Shown here in pieces: positions 10,007-17,732 of a DNA stretch of 46,548 bases. Each line of letters opens with the position of its first letter. Position 1 is the stretch's first letter. The notes beneath the pieces are model-generated. The model ran no database searches and was not told where the DNA came from. It saw only the letters and a program-made list of their open reading frames with translations. Origin of the DNA: Pseudomonadota bacterium (GTDB lineage: Bacteria; Pseudomonadota; Gammaproteobacteria; Burkholderiales; Ferrovaceae); contig JAGWIJ010000009.1 in NCBI GenBank assembly GCA_028873535.1, forward strand, positions 1 through 46,548, given 5' to 3'. A program made the translations under genes and the position numbers.

Positions 10007-11142
10007 GCGCGCTCCCCGGCGACGCGCGCCAGGTAGGCGGCCACGGTGCGCTGGTAGTCCGGGTGTTCCATCAGGAAGGCATCATGGCCCTGCGGCGCGT
10101 CGACCTCTGCGTAGCTCGCCGGCAGGCGGTTGTCGAGCAGGGCCTTGACGATCTCGCGTGAGCGCGCCGGCGAGAAGCGCCAGTCCGACGTGAAGCTCAC
10201 GACCAGGAAGGAGGCGCGCGCGCCCTCGAGCGCGCGGCTCAGCTTGCCGGCGCCGTAGCGCGTCGCCGGGTCGAAGTAGTCCAGCGCCTTGGTCATGATC
10301 AGGTAGGTGTTGGCGTCGAAACGCTCGCTGAACTTGTCGCCCTGGTAGCGCAGGTAGGACTCGATCTCGAAGTCCACATCCAGCGAGAAACGGTGCTCGC
10401 CGCCGACCAGCTCGCGGCCGAACTTCTCGTGCATGGCATCGTCGGACAGGTAGGTGATGTGGCCCAGCATGCGCGCCAGCCGCAGCCCGCGGCGGGGGAT
10501 CACGCCGTGCGCGTAGAAGTCGCCGCCGTGGAAGTCGGGGTCGGTCACGATGGCCTGGCGCGCCACTTCGTTGAAGCCGATGTTCTGGGTCGACAGGCGC
10601 GGCGCCGCCGCGATCACCAGGGCATGGCGCACGCGCTCCGGAAAGCTGATCGTCCATTGCAGCGCCTGCATCGCGCCCAGGCTGCCCCCCATCACGGCAG
10701 CGAAGCACTCGATGCCCAGGTGGTCGGCCAGGTGCGCCTGTGCGCGAACCCAGTCGTCCACCGTGACGAAGGGGAAGGAGGCACCCCAGGGGCGTCCGGT
10801 GGCGGGATTGGTCGACGACGGACCGGTCGAGCCGTGGCAGCCCCCCAGGTTGTTCACGCCGATCACGAAAAAGCGGCGCGTGTCGACGGCCTTGCCGGGG
10901 CCGACCATGTTGTCCCACCAGCCCACATCCTTCGGATTGTCCGCGCGCACGCCGGCCACGTGGTGATGGCCCGACAGCGCGTGGCAGATCAGGATGGCGT
11001 TGTCGCGCGCGGCGTTGAGCGTGCCGTAGGTCTCGTAGACCAACTGCCAGGCCGGCAGGGTCTGTCCGCAGTCGAGCACCAGCGGGACTTCGAAGCGCGC
11101 CAGTTGCGGCGCAACCACACCAGCCGATCCTGCCCCCGACAT
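10003..11142 (-). CDS. metX: Homoserine O-acyltransferase MetX (probably succinyl-specific)
   Basis: A 379-residue alpha/beta-hydrolase-fold enzyme catalysing the first committed step of methionine synthesis, acylation of homoserine. The triad is visible: nucleophile Ser154 in MGGSLGAMQ, Asp320 in [10 protein letters not shown] and His353 in [24 protein letters not shown] is a family signature. MetX proteins of beta- and gammaproteobacteria paired with metW are generally succinyltransferases; I infer the same here but cannot prove acyl specificity by eye. ATG at 11142 is chosen because it shares one base with the rubredoxin stop (TGATG) and follows GGTGGTGGAAA; a longer upstream extension would overlap the rubredoxin gene. 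Confidence 0.93.
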   Translation of the reverse strand: MSGAGSAGVVAPQLARFEVPLVLDCGQTLPAWQLVYETYGTLNAARDNAILICHALSGHHHVAGVRADNPKDVGWWDNMVGPGKAVDTRRFFVIGVNNLGGCHGSTGPSSTNPATGRPWGASFPFVTVDDWVRAQAHLADHLGIECFAAVMGGSLGAMQALQWTISFPERVRHALVIAAAPRLSTQNIGFNEVARQAIVTDPDFHGGDFYAHGVIPRRGLRLARMLGHITYLSDDAMHEKFGRELVGGEHRFSLDVDFEIESYLRYQGDKFSERFDANTYLIMTKALDYFDPATRYGAGKLSRALEGARASFLVVSFTSDWRFSPARSREIVKALLDNRLPASYAEVDAPQGHDAFLMEHPDYQRTVAAYLARVAGERA

Positions 11143-11327
11143 CAGATTTCCACCACCTCGAAATCGATCTTCATCGCGCCGCAGTCGGGGCACACCCAGT
11201 GGGCGGGGACGTCTTCCCAGCGCGTGCCGGGTGGAATGCCGTCTTCCGGAACGCCTTTGGCTTCGTCATAGATCCATCCGCACAGGATGCAGCGCCAGGC
11301 GCGGAAAGGACGGTCGGAACTGGACAT
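11142..11327 (-). CDS. Rubredoxin
   Basis: A 61-residue rubredoxin with the two iron-binding knuckles [13 protein letters not shown] and CPDCGAMK and the conserved aromatic core (WRC, FEVVEI). The fold binds one Fe in a Cys4 site and carries single electrons, typically to alkane hydroxylases, oxidases or peroxide-reducing enzymes. The shorter ATG at 11327 gives the usual domain length; nine extra arginine-rich residues are possible from an upstream start. It is translationally coupled to metX by a TGATG junction, an odd partner because MetX needs no electrons. The gntR gene ends 112 nt upstream on the same strand. Confidence 0.92.
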   Translation of the reverse strand: MSSSDRPFRAWRCILCGWIYDEAKGVPEDGIPPGTRWEDVPAHWVCPDCGAMKIDFEVVEI

Positions 11328-11439
11328 GGGTGCTCGGCGGCGCAGCGGCCGCAATCATGGGTGAAGCCTGCAATTGTAGCGAAGGCGCGCGCGTCCCGCG
11401 CCAGATCTTGCGCACCGGCGCTGCCATCGCGCGGCGCGT

Positions 11440-12153
11440 TCAGCCCAGTTCGCTGTTGTAGTAGTGGTGCGCCGTGTTGACCCGGCTGCGCCGCCATTCC
11501 ACCGGCACGTCGTAGTAGGTGAGCGAGATGCGTTCCACCTCCAGCATCGGCGTGCCGATGCGGATACCCAGCGAGCGCGCCTCGCGCGCACCGGCGCGGC
11601 AGGCGCGCACGTGTTCTTCGCCGCGCAGCACGTTGACCGCGAAGCGGTGCTGGAAGAGGTGGTAGATGGTGCCGGGCCGCTTGCGCATCACGTCCAGCGT
11701 CAGGCCTTCGAAGCGCTCGGCCGGCAGGAAGATCTCGTCCAGCACCACCGGCGACGAATCGATCGACAACAGGTTGATCACGCGCACCACACGCGAGCCG
11801 GGCGCCAGGCGCAGGCGCGCGCAGGTCGGCGGGTCGGCATCCTGGCGGCGCAGGCTCAGCGTCTCCACCTGCGGGAAACGCGAGACGCCGTCCTCGTGAC
11901 GGATACGGAAGAAGTCATGCAGGGTGCGGTCGACATTGTGTGGCGCGACGAAGGTGCCGCGGCCCTGCTGGCGCATCAGCACTTTTTCGAGCACCAGTTC
12001 GTCGACCGCCTTGCGCAGCGTGCCCACGCTGACGCTGAATTCCTGCGACAGGGCAGCTTCGCTGGGAAGTGGCGTACCGGGCGGCCAGAGTCCACGCGTG
12101 ATGCTGGCAAGCAGCTTCTCGCGGACTTCCTTGTAGAGCGGAGCGGAGGGCAT
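11440..12153 (-). CDS. GntR/HutC-family transcriptional regulator with UTRA domain
   Basis: A 237-residue regulator. The N-terminal winged helix-turn-helix (about residues 5-70) carries the GntR hallmarks WPPGTPLPSEAALSQEF, VGTLRKAVDEL and GRGTFV. The C-terminal two-thirds form a UTRA ligand-binding domain, typical of the HutC subfamily, which binds small organic ligands; the ligand here is unknown. ATG at 12153 is preferred; an in-frame GTG at 12168 would add five residues. The promoter region contains three ATGAC/GTCAT half-sites overlapping a predicted -10 element, suggesting autoregulation. It may also be read through into rubredoxin-metX-metW, which lack an obvious promoter of their own in the 112-nt gap. 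Confidence 0.87.
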   Translation of the reverse strand: MPSAPLYKEVREKLLASITRGLWPPGTPLPSEAALSQEFSVSVGTLRKAVDELVLEKVLMRQQGRGTFVAPHNVDRTLHDFFRIRHEDGVSRFPQVETLSLRRQDADPPTCARLRLAPGSRVVRVINLLSIDSSPVVLDEIFLPAERFEGLTLDVMRKRPGTIYHLFQHRFAVNVLRGEEHVRACRAGAREARSLGIRIGTPMLEVERISLTYYDVPVEWRRSRVNTAHHYYNSELG

Positions 12154-12266
12154 GAGGCGGGTGTTCACATCGGCAATCGCGCATGTTACCTAGGCCTGCT
12201 GACACACGCAAAAAAGATGCCAGCGTGCGCAGCGCGGCTGCGGCGCAGGCCGGATTTGCTTGCGGT

Positions 12267-12310
12267 AAATGACGTCGAGTCATTTATATGACCTGATTGA
12301 CTCCGGGCAA
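12267..12310 (-). promoter_or_regulatory. Predicted gntR promoter with overlapping inverted-repeat operator
   Basis: On the minus strand, TTGCCC (12310-12305) and TATAAA (12288-12283) are separated by 16 nt and point at gntR. Overlapping the -10 are three 5-bp half-sites: ATGAC (12269-12273), GTCAT (12279-12283) and ATGAC (12288-12292). The first two belong to a perfect 7-bp inverted repeat, AAATGAC-N5-GTCATTT. The last two form another palindrome, GTCAT-N4-ATGAC. The placement suits repression by the adjacent GntR protein. Assignment to that protein is inference. Confidence 0.5.
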
Positions 12311-12489
12311 TCCACTGCGTAGTATCCGCCTCCATTACCTGACCGGTGCGGCCCACGGCGTACCGGATCCGGGCGAGGAGGAGGAGCTTCCTCAAGGACC
12401 GAAAAAAATGGTCCGGAGGTCGAATTCCGTGGGGTGCATGTCCAGATGACATTCACGCACTATCCCTGGTTGGGCGTTTGACGAACGGT

Positions 12490-12518
12490 TTGTGAAGTCC
12501 GGACAAAAAACATATAAG
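12490..12518 (+). promoter_or_regulatory. Plus-strand sigma-70-like promoter with no gene behind it
   Basis: TTGTGA (12490-12495) and TATAAG (12513-12518) are spaced by 17 nt, a good housekeeping promoter. It points toward the 3' end of ptsI, which is on the opposite strand, so no protein gene lies downstream. A transcript from about 12525 would reach the hairpin at 12571-12602. It may drive a small RNA or antisense RNA, or be a leftover of a lost divergent gene. Confidence 0.35.
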
Positions 12519-12570
12519 GCACCGGACGCCTAGACACCTGTTTGTTCGTTGCAGCGTCATCCGGCTTGAA

Positions 12571-12602
12571 GGGTGCAGTGGGGCAGCAGCCCTGCTGCAC
12601 CC
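12571..12602. terminator. Hairpin downstream of ptsI
   Basis: GGGTGCAG (12571-12578) pairs with CTGCACCC (12595-12602); an alternative internal stem is GCAGCA/TGCTGC. It lies 25 nt past the ptsI stop, where a terminator is expected, but lacks a T-tract on either strand. It would need Rho assistance or act as an RNA-stabilising 3' structure. Confidence 0.4.
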
Positions 12603-12627
12603 CATCCAAGCCCCAGGCAGCCGCCGC

Positions 12628-14352
12628 TCAGGCGTTGAGCTTCCCCAGCAATTGCGAAATGCGTTCCTGCGTGTGCGCCGACAGGATGCGTCGTGCCGTG
12701 CTTTCGGTATCGGCCAGCGTGGTCGTCAGCACCACCTGCTTGACCATCGGCAGGTGGTTGGGATGCATCGAGAAGTTGCGCAGCCCGAAACCCAGCAGCA
12801 GGCGTGTCAGCTGCGGATCGCCCGCCATCTCGCCACACACCGATACCGGCACCGCATGCTTGTTGGCGGTGCGGATGACATGCGCGATCAGGAACAGCAC
12901 TGCAGGGTGCAGCGGGTCGTAGAGATGCGCCACGCTGTCGTCGGTGCGGTCGATCGCCAGCGTGTACTGGATCAGGTCGTTGGTGCCGATCGACAGGAAG
13001 TCCAGCCGTTCGAGCAGCGCCTCGAGCGCCAGCGCCGCCGCCGGGATCTCGATCATGCCGCCGACCGGCAGCTGTTCGTCGAAGGGAACGCCCTCCTCGC
13101 GCAGTTGTGCGCGCGCCTGGTCGAGCATCGCCAGGGTCTGGTCCAGTTCGGCGCGGCTGCACAGCATCGGTATCAGCAGCCTGACCTTGCCGTAGTGCGA
13201 GGCGCGCAGGATCGCGCGCAACTGGGCATTGAACAGCCGGGGTTCCGACAGGCAGTAGCGCACTGCGCGCAGGCCCAGCGCCGGGTTGTTGGTCACCCGC
13301 GGACCCTGCTCGATCGGCTTGTCGTTGCCGATGTCGAGCGAGCGGATCGTCACCGGCATGCCGCGCATCGCCTCGGCGACCGCACGGTAGGCGGCGAACT
13401 GCTCGTTCTCGTCGGGCAGGTCGGGGCGGTTCATGAACAGGAACTCGCTGCGGAACAGGCCGATGCCGGTGGCGCCGCTCTTCCTGACCTGGTCGACATC
13501 GGCCGGAAGCTCGATGTTGGCATGCAACTGGACGTCGACGCCATCGAGTGTGGTGGCGCGCGTCGAGCGCAGGCGCTTGAGCTTCTGCCGCTCGAGATCC
13601 CACTGCTCCTGGCGCAGCCGGTATTCGGTCAGCACCTGGCGATCCGGATTGACCAGCACCACGCCCTGCCTGCCGTCGACGATCAGGATCTCGTTCTCGC
13701 GCACCAGCGGCCAGGCGTGGTGCAGCGCCACCACAGAGGGGATGTTCAGGCTGCGTGCCATGATCGCCGTGTGCGAGGTGGCCCCGCCGACATCGGTGAT
13801 GAAGGCGGCAAACGACTGCTGCTTGAACAGCATCATGTCGGCCGGGCTGAGATCGTGCGCCACCAGGATGCCCGGCATGTCGCGTCCGCCGCTGCCCGAG
13901 ACGGTGGTGGTCGTCCCGAGCAGGGCCTTGAGCACGCGCTCGACCACTTGCACGACGTCGGCCTGGCGCTCGCGCAGGTAGGTATCCTCGATCGCCTCGA
14001 ACTGGCGGATCAGGTTGTCCATCTGCTGCTTCAGCGCCCATTCGGCATTGCAGCCCTGCTGCACGATCAGTGCGCGCGGCGCCTCTGACAGCGTGGAGTC
14101 GTTGAGGATCATCAGGTGCAGCTGCAGGAAGGCGTCGACCTCGGCCGGCGCACCGGGGGGCACCGTTTCGCGCAGGCTTTCGAGGCCGCCGCGCACCTCG
14201 GATACGGCGCTGTCGAAGCGCGCCACTTCGCGGTCGAACTGGTCCTCCGGCACGGCGTAGTGCGCCACCTCGAGCGAGGTGTGCGAAAGCAGGCGTGCCG
14301 GGCCGATGGCGATGCCGCCCGAGACCCCGATGCCGAACATCGCGAAACTCAT
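12628..14352 (-). CDS. ptsI: PTS enzyme I (phosphoenolpyruvate-protein phosphotransferase)
   Basis: A 574-residue EI, the normal length, which takes phosphate from PEP and passes it to HPr. The phosphohistidine domain carries His194 in GGATSHTAIMARSL; the PEP-binding barrel contains FRSEFLFMNR, the signature IGTNDLIQYTLAIDR and the active-site Cys in SVCGEMAGD. There is no N-terminal GAF domain, so it is ordinary EI rather than the nitrogen-type PtsP. It follows ptsH by 7 nt and belongs to an EIIA-HPr-EI cascade without a visible sugar-specific EIIB/EIIC. In proteobacteria such incomplete cascades are usually regulatory. It lies downstream of phoBR on the same strand. Confidence 0.95.
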   Translation of the reverse strand: MSFAMFGIGVSGGIAIGPARLLSHTSLEVAHYAVPEDQFDREVARFDSAVSEVRGGLESLRETVPPGAPAEVDAFLQLHLMILNDSTLSEAPRALIVQQGCNAEWALKQQMDNLIRQFEAIEDTYLRERQADVVQVVERVLKALLGTTTTVSGSGGRDMPGILVAHDLSPADMMLFKQQSFAAFITDVGGATSHTAIMARSLNIPSVVALHHAWPLVRENEILIVDGRQGVVLVNPDRQVLTEYRLRQEQWDLERQKLKRLRSTRATTLDGVDVQLHANIELPADVDQVRKSGATGIGLFRSEFLFMNRPDLPDENEQFAAYRAVAEAMRGMPVTIRSLDIGNDKPIEQGPRVTNNPALGLRAVRYCLSEPRLFNAQLRAILRASHYGKVRLLIPMLCSRAELDQTLAMLDQARAQLREEGVPFDEQLPVGGMIEIPAAALALEALLERLDFLSIGTNDLIQYTLAIDRTDDSVAHLYDPLHPAVLFLIAHVIRTANKHAVPVSVCGEMAGDPQLTRLLLGFGLRNFSMHPNHLPMVKQVVLTTTLADTESTARRILSAHTQERISQLLGKLNA

Positions 14353-14359
14353 GGCGGGC

Positions 14360-14629
14360 CTATTCGCCTTCGCCGAAGCGGTCGGTCACCAGCGCCACCA
14401 GCGCTTCCAGGGCCTCGTCGGCGCGTTCGCCGTCGGTCTCGATGGTCACCATCACGCCGCGTGCCGCGGCGAGTGTCATCACGCCCATGATGCTCTTGGC
14501 GTTGACCCTGCGGTTGCCGCGCGCCAACGTCACTTCGCAGGGGAATTTTCCGGCCAGCTGGGTGAGCTTGGCCGAAGCGCGCGCATGCAGGCCGAGCTTG
14601 TTGATGATCTGGATTTCACGGGACGGCAT
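14360..14629 (-). CDS. ptsH: Phosphocarrier protein HPr
   Basis: An 89-residue HPr. The phosphorylatable histidine falls at residue 15 in NKLGLHARAS and the regulatory serine at residue 46 in NAKSIMGVM, both at their canonical numbers when the ATG at 14629 is used. AAGGAG lies 10 nt upstream of that ATG, whereas the nearby upstream GTG sits almost on the Shine-Dalgarno. The Ser46 context suggests it can be phosphorylated by an HprK-type kinase, which is common in betaproteobacteria but not encoded in this window. It is placed between EIIA and EI with short gaps. Confidence 0.95.
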   Translation of the reverse strand: MPSREIQIINKLGLHARASAKLTQLAGKFPCEVTLARGNRRVNAKSIMGVMTLAAARGVMVTIETDGERADEALEALVALVTDRFGEGE

Positions 14630-14644
14630 GCGCTGCACACTCCT

Positions 14645-15043
14645 TCAACATGAGACTTGATCCCCCAGGTGCATGACGCCATTGACGCCACCGACCATCG
14701 CCTTGTCGAGCACGCTTTCCAGCGGCTCGTCGCGGTAGGTCAGCGCGCGCACCAGCATCGGCAGGCTGACGCCCGACACCAGTTCGACATGGCCGGGCTG
14801 CACCAGCCGCGACGCGATATTGCATGGCGTCGCGCCACAGATGTCGGACAGCACCAGCACGCCACTGCCATCGTCCAGGTCGCGCAGCAGTTCGCGTCCG
14901 TGCGCCAGGATCAGTTCGGGATCGTCGTGCACGGTGACGCCGATCTGGCGCAGCCGCAATGGCCGCCGCCCCATCACGTGGCTGGCGCAGTGGATCAGGC
15001 ATTCGCCCAGTGCGCCGTGGGCGATGATCAGGATACCGATCAT
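14645..15043 (-). CDS. PTS EIIA component, mannose (ManX) family
   Basis: A 131-residue EIIA of the mannose/sorbose superfamily. It begins MIGILIIAHG, with the phospho-accepting histidine at residue 9, and carries the core LVLSDICGATPCN. It receives phosphate from HPr. No EIIB, EIIC or EIID gene accompanies it, so it is more likely a regulatory than a transport component. ATG at 15043 is chosen because the first strand of the fold starts immediately there; the open frame upstream overlaps the end of phoR. It lies 40 nt after phoR and 15 nt before ptsH, giving a phoB-phoR-EIIA-HPr-EI gene string. Confidence 0.92.
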   Translation of the reverse strand: MIGILIIAHGALGECLIHCASHVMGRRPLRLRQIGVTVHDDPELILAHGRELLRDLDDGSGVLVLSDICGATPCNIASRLVQPGHVELVSGVSLPMLVRALTYRDEPLESVLDKAMVGGVNGVMHLGDQVSC

Positions 15044-15083
15044 GTCGACAGTAGAAGATGCGATACAGCCATTCTGCCGTTCC

Positions 15084-16436
15084 TCAGCCCTCGCCGTCAC
15101 CTCTGCCGGAAAGCTTCAGCCTTTCGGGGGGCAGGATCGCCGAGAACCGGCTGCCCCGCCCGGGAGTGCTTTCGATCTCGAGCCGGCCCTGGTGACGGGT
15201 CAGCACATGCTGCACGATCGCCAGGCCGAGGCCGGTTCCGCCGGTCTCGCGCGAGCGGCTCTTGTCCACGCGGTAGAAGCGCTCGGTCAGCCGCGGGATG
15301 TGTTCCGGCGCGATGCCGATGCCGCTGTCGCGCACCGTGAACACGCCCTGGCCGTCGACTTCGCGCCAGATCAGCTCCACCTCGCCGCCCTCCGGCGTAT
15401 AGCGCACGGCATTGCTCGCCAGGTTGCCGAAGGCGCTGTGCAGCTCGCTGCGGCTGCCCAGCAGCGTGGTGTCGTCCTCGATGCGCACCATCACGCGGTG
15501 GCGGCCGGCGCTCAGGGTTTCGGTTTCGCGGCCCAGCAGTTCGATCAGTGCGCGCACCTGGAACTTCTCCGCAGGCGCCGGGGCGGCGTCGCTTTCCAGG
15601 CGCGACAGCGTGAGCAGTTCCTCGACCAGCTGCTGCATGCGCGCCGCCTGGCTGCGCATCAGCGAGATCGCGCGCTTGACGCTCTGCTCGTCGAGCGCCT
15701 CGCCGTCCGCGCCCGAAGCGCTGTCCTCCAGCGTCTCCAGGAAGCCGGAGATCACCGTGATCGGCGTACGCAGCTCGTGCGACACATTGGCCACGAAATC
15801 GCGCCGCACGCGTTCGGCGCGGTCGAGCAGCGTGATGTCACGGCTCACCACCAGCTTTTCGCGCGAACCGTAGCGCACCATGCGGAACATCAGCGTGCGT
15901 CCCTCGTTGCGTGCGTTGCGCAGGGTCAGCGGCCGCTCATAGGACTCGCCGGTCACCCAGTCGACGAAATGCGGCTGGCGCAGCAGGTAGGTCAGCTGTT
16001 GGCCGCGGTCGCGCGGCAGTTCGATGCCCAGGTGCTCCTCGGCCAGCGGATTGCACCATTCGATGCGGTCGTCGGAATCCATGATGACCACGCCGTCGGG
16101 CAGTGCCGCGCCGGCATCCTGGAAGCGGTTGAGTGCCTCGCGCAGCAGCTCGGCGCCATGCTCCGCCTTGCGCTGCAGGCGGAACAGCGCCACGAAGGCG
16201 TCACCCCAGGGGCCGCGCGCCTCGGGCACTGTCTCCGGCTTGGGCTGGCGCAGCCAGTAGGTCAGCCGCCACAGGTTGCGCAGGTGCAGCGCCAGCAGCA
16301 CCGTGATCAGGGCGACGAGCAGGCACAGCCCCGCTGTCAGGCCGGCCATCAGGGCCAGCAGCAGCGAAGGCACGGCGACCAGCAACAGCCGCCGCAGCAG
16401 GTACGACCAGAGTGCGGGCATAGGCAAGCTTAGCAT
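15084..16436 (-). CDS. phoR: Phosphate regulon sensor histidine kinase PhoR
   Basis: About 450 residues. An N-terminal hairpin of two hydrophobic helices (roughly residues 12-55, almost no periplasmic loop) is typical of PhoR. It is followed by a PAS domain (ALPDGVVIMDSDDRIEWCNP near 111-130), a HisKA domain with phospho-accepting His220 in NVSHELRTPI, and a HATPase domain with the N box (FGNLASNAVRYT), DSGIGI and GTGLGLAI. It phosphorylates PhoB in response to Pi limitation through the Pst/PhoU complex. ATG at 16436 is preferred; ATG at 16421 is the alternative. It lies 46 nt downstream of phoB, with a hairpin in the gap. Confidence 0.92.
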   Translation of the reverse strand: MLSLPMPALWSYLLRRLLLVAVPSLLLALMAGLTAGLCLLVALITVLLALHLRNLWRLTYWLRQPKPETVPEARGPWGDAFVALFRLQRKAEHGAELLREALNRFQDAGAALPDGVVIMDSDDRIEWCNPLAEEHLGIELPRDRGQQLTYLLRQPHFVDWVTGESYERPLTLRNARNEGRTLMFRMVRYGSREKLVVSRDITLLDRAERVRRDFVANVSHELRTPITVISGFLETLEDSASGADGEALDEQSVKRAISLMRSQAARMQQLVEELLTLSRLESDAAPAPAEKFQVRALIELLGRETETLSAGRHRVMVRIEDDTTLLGSRSELHSAFGNLASNAVRYTPEGGEVELIWREVDGQGVFTVRDSGIGIAPEHIPRLTERFYRVDKSRSRETGGTGLGLAIVQHVLTRHQGRLEIESTPGRGSRFSAILPPERLKLSGRGDGEG

Positions 16437-16440
16437 CGCC

Positions 16441-16463
16441 GCCGGTACCCTGCGGGCACCGGC
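16441..16463. other. Hairpin in the phoB-phoR gap
   Basis: GCCGGT (16441-16446) and ACCGGC (16458-16463) form a perfect 6-bp stem that can extend by CC/GG inside. There is no T-tract, so it is more likely an mRNA structure setting the phoR:phoB expression ratio than a terminator. Confidence 0.35.
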
Positions 16464-16482
16464 GCGCGGTGTGCAGCGGGGC

Positions 16483-17172
16483 TCAGGCCACGCGCGTGAA
16501 GCGGTAGCCGGAACCGCGCACCGTCTGCAGCAGACGGTCGTGTCCGGTCGGGTGCAGCGCCGAACGCAGGCGGCGGATGTGGACGTCCACGGTGCGTTCC
16601 TCGATGAACACGTGGTCACCCCAGACCTGATCCAGGATCTGGGTGCGCGAGTAGACGCGCTCGGGATGGGTCATGAAGAAGTGCAGCAGCTTGAATTCGG
16701 TCGGGCCCACCTGCAGGTCGACGCCGTTGGCGCTGATCCGATGGGTGGCCGGATCGAGCACCAGGTCGCCGAATTCGACCCGGTCCTCGGTCATCTGCGG
16801 CGCGCGCCGGCGCAGCACCGCCTTGATGCGCGCATTGAGTTCGCGCGTCGAGAAAGGCTTGGTGATGTAGTCGTCGGCGCCGTGCTCCAGGCCGAGCAGC
16901 TTGTCCTGCTCTTCCGCGCGCGCCGTCAGCATGATCACCGGGATGCCCTGGGTGCGCCCGTTGGTGCGCAGGCGACGCAGGAAATCGATGCCGCTCATGC
17001 CCGGCAGCATCCAGTCCAGCAGGATCAGGTCAGGAAGCGTCTGCTGCACGCGCGCCAGGCCTTCCTCCGCGTCGCCGGCCAGCATCGGCCGGTGACCGGC
17101 CTGTCGAACGTTGAGGGCGATCAGTTCCTGGATCGCCGCTTCGTCTTCCACTACCAGAATTTGCGCTGCCAA
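16483..17172 (-). CDS. phoB: Phosphate regulon response regulator PhoB
   Basis: A 229-residue OmpR/PhoB-type regulator. The receiver domain has the acidic pocket VVEDE, acceptor Asp53 in LILLDWMLPG and Lys in ITKPFS; the C-terminal winged helix ends with VDVHIRRLRSAL and TVRGSGYRF. Start choice: TTG at 17172 gives exactly the family length and follows GGGAG at 5-nt spacing; no ATG lies near the domain boundary and the longer open frame upstream crosses the promoter. A Pho box with a matching -10 sits 52-85 nt upstream, indicating positive autoregulation. Confidence 0.92.
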   Translation of the reverse strand: MAAQILVVEDEAAIQELIALNVRQAGHRPMLAGDAEEGLARVQQTLPDLILLDWMLPGMSGIDFLRRLRTNGRTQGIPVIMLTARAEEQDKLLGLEHGADDYITKPFSTRELNARIKAVLRRRAPQMTEDRVEFGDLVLDPATHRISANGVDLQVGPTEFKLLHFFMTHPERVYSRTQILDQVWGDHVFIEERTVDVHIRRLRSALHPTGHDRLLQTVRGSGYRFTRVA

Positions 17173-17223
17173 TTTGGCTCCCGGGTTCCCTGGGGAACAG
17201 CTGAATATTGCGATTGATAGCAA

Positions 17224-17256
17224 GTTATATATCAGAGCGGTGACGATTTTGTGACG
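17224..17256 (-). promoter_or_regulatory. Pho box and -10 element of phoB
   Basis: On the minus strand two CGTCAC hexamers (17256-17251 and 17245-17240) repeat with an 11-bp period, separated by an A/T-rich pentamer (AAAAT). This is the architecture of the PhoB-binding box. Exactly 10 bp downstream lies TATAAC (17229-17224), the -10 spacing of classical Pho promoters, where the box replaces the -35. It points to phoB. The half-sites match the consensus TGTCA imperfectly (CGTCA). Confidence 0.65.
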
Positions 17257-17326
17257 CCGACGGCGCCCGGCCGATGGATTATCATTGGGGGCTTGGGCGC
17301 CAACGCCCGTCAGCCTCCCTTTCCGC

Positions 17327-17695
17327 ATGACATCCGCCCTCCAGCCCTGGCCGACCGAGCTCACGCTCGACCAGCCCGCCCGCCAGATGCAGATCGCCTT
17401 CGACGATGGCCGTCACTACGACCTCGGCTTCGAGTTCCTGCGCGTCCATTCGCCCTCCGCCGAGGTGCGCGGTCATGGACCCGGCCAGGAGGTCCTGCAG
17501 CTCGACAAGCAGGACGTCGGCGTGCTCGAACTGCGCCCGGTCGGGAACTACGGTGTGCAGATCGTGTTTTCCGATGGCCACGATACAGGGATCTACTCCT
17601 GGTCCTGGCTGCGCGAACTGGGCGAGAATCGGGATTTCCTGTGGGGCCGCTACCTGGAGCAGGTGGCTGCGCTGCGCGCCGCATCGCCAAAATGA
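17327..17695 (+). CDS. DUF971 protein (gamma-butyrobetaine hydroxylase-like N-terminal domain)
   Basis: A 122-residue single-domain protein of the DUF971 family, the domain also found at the N terminus of gamma-butyrobetaine hydroxylases. Typical elements are the early [19 protein letters not shown] strand pair, [15 protein letters not shown] and the [11 protein letters not shown] stretch near the C terminus. The molecular role of stand-alone members is not established. The gene sits 37 nt upstream of ubiE, an arrangement common in betaproteobacteria, so a link to quinone or Fe-S metabolism is possible. ATG at 17327 starts the conserved region; its Shine-Dalgarno is weak. Confidence 0.88.
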   Translation: MTSALQPWPTELTLDQPARQMQIAFDDGRHYDLGFEFLRVHSPSAEVRGHGPGQEVLQLDKQDVGVLELRPVGNYGVQIVFSDGHDTGIYSWSWLRELGENRDFLWGRYLEQVAALRAASPK

Positions 17696-17732
17696 AACCC
17701 GGGCAAGTCAGCCCGGCGCAGGAGAAGCATTC

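Larger units (their letters stand above)
12169..12627. other. 459-bp gene-free interval between ptsI and gntR
   Basis: No convincing coding sequence is present on either strand. The interval holds the gntR promoter/operator (12267-12310), a small hairpin GGACC-N9-GGTCC with an A-rich loop (12396-12414), a plus-strand promoter-like element (12490-12518) and a hairpin near the ptsI end (12571-12602). The middle of the interval is less GC-rich than its surroundings. No known riboswitch core was recognised. Confidence 0.6.

Noticed and set aside
12557..14041. A 494-codon frame on the same strand as ptsI in another phase
   Set aside because: Low-complexity Ala/Arg/Gly sequence in a different frame of a clear enzyme I gene.
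14820..16433. A 537-codon open frame antisense to phoR
   Set aside because: Shadow frame of a GC-rich gene; no recognisable domain or start signal.
16534..16660. A possible zinc-finger or Cys-rich small frame antisense to phoB
   Set aside because: Cys/Arg-rich shadow translations are common in this GC-rich sequence and have no start signal.
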